DNA of 64,000 nt from Flavilitoribacter sp020436695 (GTDB taxonomy: Bacteria > Bacteroidota > Bacteroidia > Chitinophagales > Saprospiraceae). The stretch lies in NCBI GenBank assembly GCA_041392665.1, contig JAWKLQ010000018.1:62001-126000 (forward strand), given 5' to 3'. Of this stretch, positions 63,701-64,000 are shown in pieces. The notes below the pieces were generated by a model. That model was not told the DNA's origin, did not search any database, and saw only the letters and a list, made by a program, of their open reading frames with translations. Position 1 is the first letter of the stretch, and every line of letters begins with the position of its first letter. The position numbers were made by a program, and so were the translations under genes.

Positions 63701-63948
63701 AAAAAGTTATTATCGATCTGGGCGAACAGTACGGTAGAGGGGCACAGTTCACCATTGCGGCCCGGAACACATCTCGAAAAAACAAATACGTACAAAGTGC
63801 GATCCTGAACGGAAAGAAGCTGGATAATTTTTGGTTCCCGGCCAAAGAACTACTCAAAGGGGGCAGTCTGTTGCTGGAAATGGGACCGGAACCCAATAGA
63901 GTCTGGGGAATACGACAATTGCCCAAGTCGCCAAAGGGAATGGATTAG
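60706..63948 (+). CDS. GH92 alpha-mannosidase with N-terminal extra beta-sandwich (second long form)
   Basis: 1080 residues. Signal peptide RIGAMLLALVAVIATSAQ. Residues about 22-300 repeat the extension seen at 44260-47412 (TIWQIGQSDNSSGGLALAPS, DFPYVLPGAVDYWGG). The GH92 domain begins DYVDTKIGTGHSRWMIAPGP, contains HIHEWTMAGLGTFP, FSNTLEYSFDDYAVSQLAAALG and GDEDQGQMSAWFIMSSLGLF (from about residue 960). It is an exported exo-alpha-mannosidase. It forms a two-gene unit with the isomerase, 9 bp downstream. The remaining 52 bp of the window hold AAAAAGGAGGAAGAGG-like purine-rich sequence but no start codon. Confidence 0.95.
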   Translation: MIGIKRIGAMLLALVAVIATSAQNTIWQIGQSDNSSGGLALAPSAYESFLEKDFGWEDRFFLVGYSKDAEDFPYVLPGAVDYWGGTSGLAGIRPHEINILFGVERKPARGDWQLVIDIVDCSPEAPPYVKIVVNGSIWKFRLEKGSGANILEGDNPSAREQVIVVPIAHDLIRTGGNEVKITTLEGSWLVFDQVRLEGPKRTILTDPEHFFVRKVHAAGYTIDKDEEAFQPLLVDIQHLDGVSELGIQLDGKLIFSKKIEQGRYVVEAPMPVVKATQISKYVILQDGHPVEKGVIHRTPQREARLSDYVDTKIGTGHSRWMIAPGPWMPFGMVKISPDNQDQGWQAGYQPTFESVGTFSHIHEWTMAGLGTFPTNGPLVTDIGKQGDPDSGYRSRIDKATEQAPLGYYSVVLDDYKIKTELTATTRCSFQRYTYPKNVPGSRVLIDLKIPAEYGYDIEEAYFKKVSDRKIVGYSRQVSKEVWGERHYRRQMVEDGDRPREWDDISQNYTVHFVMEFDRPIKQIGIWVDGKEKGPQDVATSELTTEWRSSAPDDVVAFVEFDTAEDQVVQLRTGISYVSVENAGLNLEKEITGPFEWDFEKVREHQVETWNALFERVKITTDDREEKRRFYSNMYRALVSRNIFSDTDGSWVDAEEEIRKLTGEGDVALGCDAFWNTFWNLNQFWNLVVPEWSSKWVRSQLAMYDANGWLAKGPAGMEYIPVMVAEHEIPLIVAAYQMGIRDFDAEKAFAAVHKMQTETGQQVGGGYAGNRDLATYLEHAYVPYNKGRFSNTLEYSFDDYAVSQLAAALGKKKEYETFIDRAYWWKNAIDPEMGFARLRHSDGSWYPDFDPIKSGGNHQYVEGNAWQLTFFVPQDVPALAGIIGEDQLAERLDNGFQVSSNWRYNAPNELYWDFPVIQGNQQSMHFAYLFNWVKRPWLTQKWSRDITDRFYGYGVSNAYLGDEDQGQMSAWFIMSSLGLFQTDGGTRSEPIYEIGSPMFEKVIIDLGEQYGRGAQFTIAARNTSRKNKYVQSAILNGKKLDNFWFPAKELLKGGSLLLEMGPEPNRVWGIRQLPKSPKGMD

Positions 63949-64000
63949 AGCGTGTAAGGTTGAAAAAGGAGGAAGAGGTCCCAGTCCACAAACTAGGAGA

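Overview
This window comes from the chromosome of a Bacteroidota member, most likely a marine or sediment-type Saprospiria/Lewinella-like organism. The evidence is a SusC/SusD pair, a TamL-type lipoprotein, a type IX secretion (gliding-motility-type) C-terminal domain, Bacteroidota-type promoters (TTTG-N19-TAnnTTTG), A-rich rather than Shine-Dalgarno start regions, and many lipoproteins. The genus is an inference; no rRNA or tRNA gene is present to fix it.

Layout. (1) 1-4.3 kb: an efflux operon on the minus strand (tolC, macA, ABC ATPase, MacB-type permease, the last cut by the window edge) with a recognisable promoter. (2) 4.5-12.9 kb: ordinary genes: glyoxalase-like protein, membrane proteins, an OFA-type MFS transporter, a cupin, tamL, an rRNA/tRNA methyltransferase and the PLP homeostasis protein YggS. 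(3) 12.9-19.1 kb: one 2063-residue secreted adhesin-like protein built by internal duplication. (4) 19.4-23.6 kb: a DUF1501 plus DUF1549/DUF1553 pair of the kind abundant in Planctomycetes. (5) 24.15-25.42 kb: a decayed IS4-family insertion sequence with terminal repeats and a target duplication. (6) 25.6-38.7 kb: a catabolic region with three successive lipoproteins (Gfo/Idh-like oxidoreductase, ThuA, DUF1080), a tripartite tricarboxylate transporter, two sulfatases, a second DUF1080 protein, an esterase and a LamG-like lipoprotein. (7) 38.9-41.3 kb: a BlaI repressor and an M56 peptidase fused to ankyrin repeats, behind two palindromic operators. (8) 41.4-42.0 kb: two decayed gene remnants. 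(9) 42.1-63.9 kb: an alpha-mannoside utilisation locus with ROK kinase, sugar MFS transporter, three GH92 alpha-mannosidases, SusC/SusD, a VCBS/ASPIC lipoprotein and a double-length mannose-6-phosphate isomerase.

How it works together. In the last locus SusC/D would import mannose-rich glycans, the exported GH92 enzymes would release mannose, the MFS carrier would take it into the cytoplasm, the ROK kinase would phosphorylate it and the isomerase would feed it to glycolysis. A 20-bp motif (ATGT-N4-ACAT-N4-ACAT) occurs four times, in front of all three transcription units of this locus and nowhere else that I noticed, so it looks like a local regulon operator. The susC leader is long and can fold into mutually exclusive hairpins.

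A second theme is intergenic: many gene ends carry short tandem repeats followed by their inverted copies (607-839, 2779-2964, 33243-33405, with simpler forms elsewhere). They look like a family of structured 3'-end elements and are among the least explained features here. No CRISPR array, tRNA, rRNA or prophage was seen.
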